Assembly: GCA_027067895.1 (NCBI GenBank)
Contig: JAMOUY010000363.1
Span: 1-6,016, forward strand
Origin: Acidobacteriota bacterium
GTDB taxonomy: Bacteria; Acidobacteriota; Holophagae; Thermotomaculales; Thermotomaculaceae
DNA length: 6,016 nt
Reading direction: 5' to 3'
The notes beneath the pieces are model-generated. The model was not told the DNA's origin, ran no database searches, and saw nothing but the letters and a program-made list of their open reading frames with translations. Positions within the stretch are counted from its first letter, which is position 1. Every line of letters begins with the position of its first letter. The position numbers and the translations under genes were made by a program. This document shows positions 5,446 to 6,016 of this stretch, piece after piece.

Positions 5446-6016
5446 TTACAAAGAAGCAATGTTTATAAAAACGTAATACAAAATTGCCGCAAGAAATCCG
5501 GTAAATGGCAAAGTAATAAGCCAAGAGTAAACAATGTCCCTGATTACCTTGACGTTCAAACCGGCAATTCCCCTTGCAAAACCCACACCAATTACAGCAC
5601 CGACAAGGGTATGTGTGGTGGAAATGGGAAGACCTAACTTTGAGCAAATCAAAATTGTTGTCGCCGCGGAAAACTCTGCCGAAAATCCCCTTGAAGGCGA
5701 TATGTCTGTAATCTTTTTTCCAACGGTTTCAATTACCTTGTATCCGTATGTGGCAACACCGATAGCAATTCCTGCACCGCCCAAAGCAAGTACCCAGTCG
5801 TAAACAACAGCATTCTGCTTAACCGCACCTTCTTTTAAAACATTGACAATGGCGCTTAAAGGCCCGACAGCGTTTGCAACGTCGTTTGAGCCGTGGGCAA
5901 AGGCAACATAACAAGCCGTTATTACCTGCATAAAGGCAAAAATCTTTTCAACCCTGTCAAGTTTATGAGAGTAATCGTATTCGATATGAACTTTTACAAG
6001 TTTTAAAATCAGGTAG
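5446..6016 (-). CDS. PiT family inorganic phosphate permease, C-terminal half (5' end outside window)
   Basis: The frame is open from the right edge (first full codon at 6015) to TAA at 5446-5448, giving 189 visible residues. Members import orthophosphate in symport with Na+ or H+ across the inner membrane. The second copy of the family signature is present as HGSNDVANAVGPL (visible residues 41-53), preceded by VEKIFAFMQVITAC. A GLPISTTH segment with following GAVIGVGFARG marks the second conserved transport region, and hydrophobic helices run to the C-terminus. These motifs are closer to the Pho89/PiT1 type than to E. coli PitA, by recall, so Na+ coupling is possible but not shown. An internal ATG at 5931 is not the start, since homologous sequence continues upstream of it. 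In many bacteria a PhoU-like DUF47 gene lies next to such permeases; that side is outside the window. Confidence 0.93.
   Translation of the reverse strand, partial: YLILKLVKVHIEYDYSHKLDRVEKIFAFMQVITACYVAFAHGSNDVANAVGPLSAIVNVLKEGAVKQNAVVYDWVLALGGAGIAIGVATYGYKVIETVGKKITDISPSRGFSAEFSAATTILICSKLGLPISTTHTLVGAVIGVGFARGIAGLNVKVIRDIVYSWLITLPFTGFLAAILYYVFINIASL

Noticed and set aside
5408..5803. Frames at 5408-5647 (minus) and 5534-5803 (plus) within the phosphate permease
   Set aside because: Both overlap the conserved PiT coding sequence in other frames; the Cys-, His- and Phe-rich translation of the first is typical of an off-frame reading.

Overview
This is an AT-rich bacterial window in which every supportable gene lies on the minus strand, so transcription runs from high to low coordinates. 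It holds two units separated by an extremely AT-rich spacer of 200 bases at 2671-2870.

The right unit (2871-6016) is a compact gene string. In transcription order it encodes: the C-terminal half of a PiT-type phosphate permease, cut by the right edge; a PlsC-type lysophosphatidate acyltransferase; a small single-pass membrane protein of unknown function; a two-helix potassium channel with a cytoplasmic RCK/TrkA gating module; and an exported DUF192 protein. A 40-base gap follows the permease, and the next three junctions overlap by 26, 11 and 17 bases. This suggests one transcript with coupled translation. All products are membrane or envelope proteins (phosphate uptake, phospholipid synthesis, K+ flux), but no single pathway joins them; it reads as an envelope housekeeping cluster.

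The left unit (1-2670) is one uninterrupted reading frame of 890 codons that starts at 2670 and runs off the left edge without a stop. It encodes a large secreted multidomain protein: signal peptide, a ThuA/DUF4350-like glutamine-amidotransferase-fold domain, an Ig-like module, two OB-fold-like modules, a lamin-tail domain (LTD), an InlB-type beta repeat and the start of a second LTD. All short open frames on the opposite strand here are shadows of this gene.

The organism cannot be fixed from this window. Low GC, strong AGGAGGT/GGAGGG ribosome binding sites and a secreted LTD protein fit a diderm, non-model bacterium. A lineage such as Acidobacteriota or its relatives is a weak guess from gene style only.

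No mobile element, CRISPR array, RNA gene or wholly new system is visible. The points most worth a second look are the domain architecture of the secreted protein, an arginine inside the channel's selectivity filter, a possible internal start giving free RCK subunits, and the loss of the motif III glutamate in the acyltransferase.
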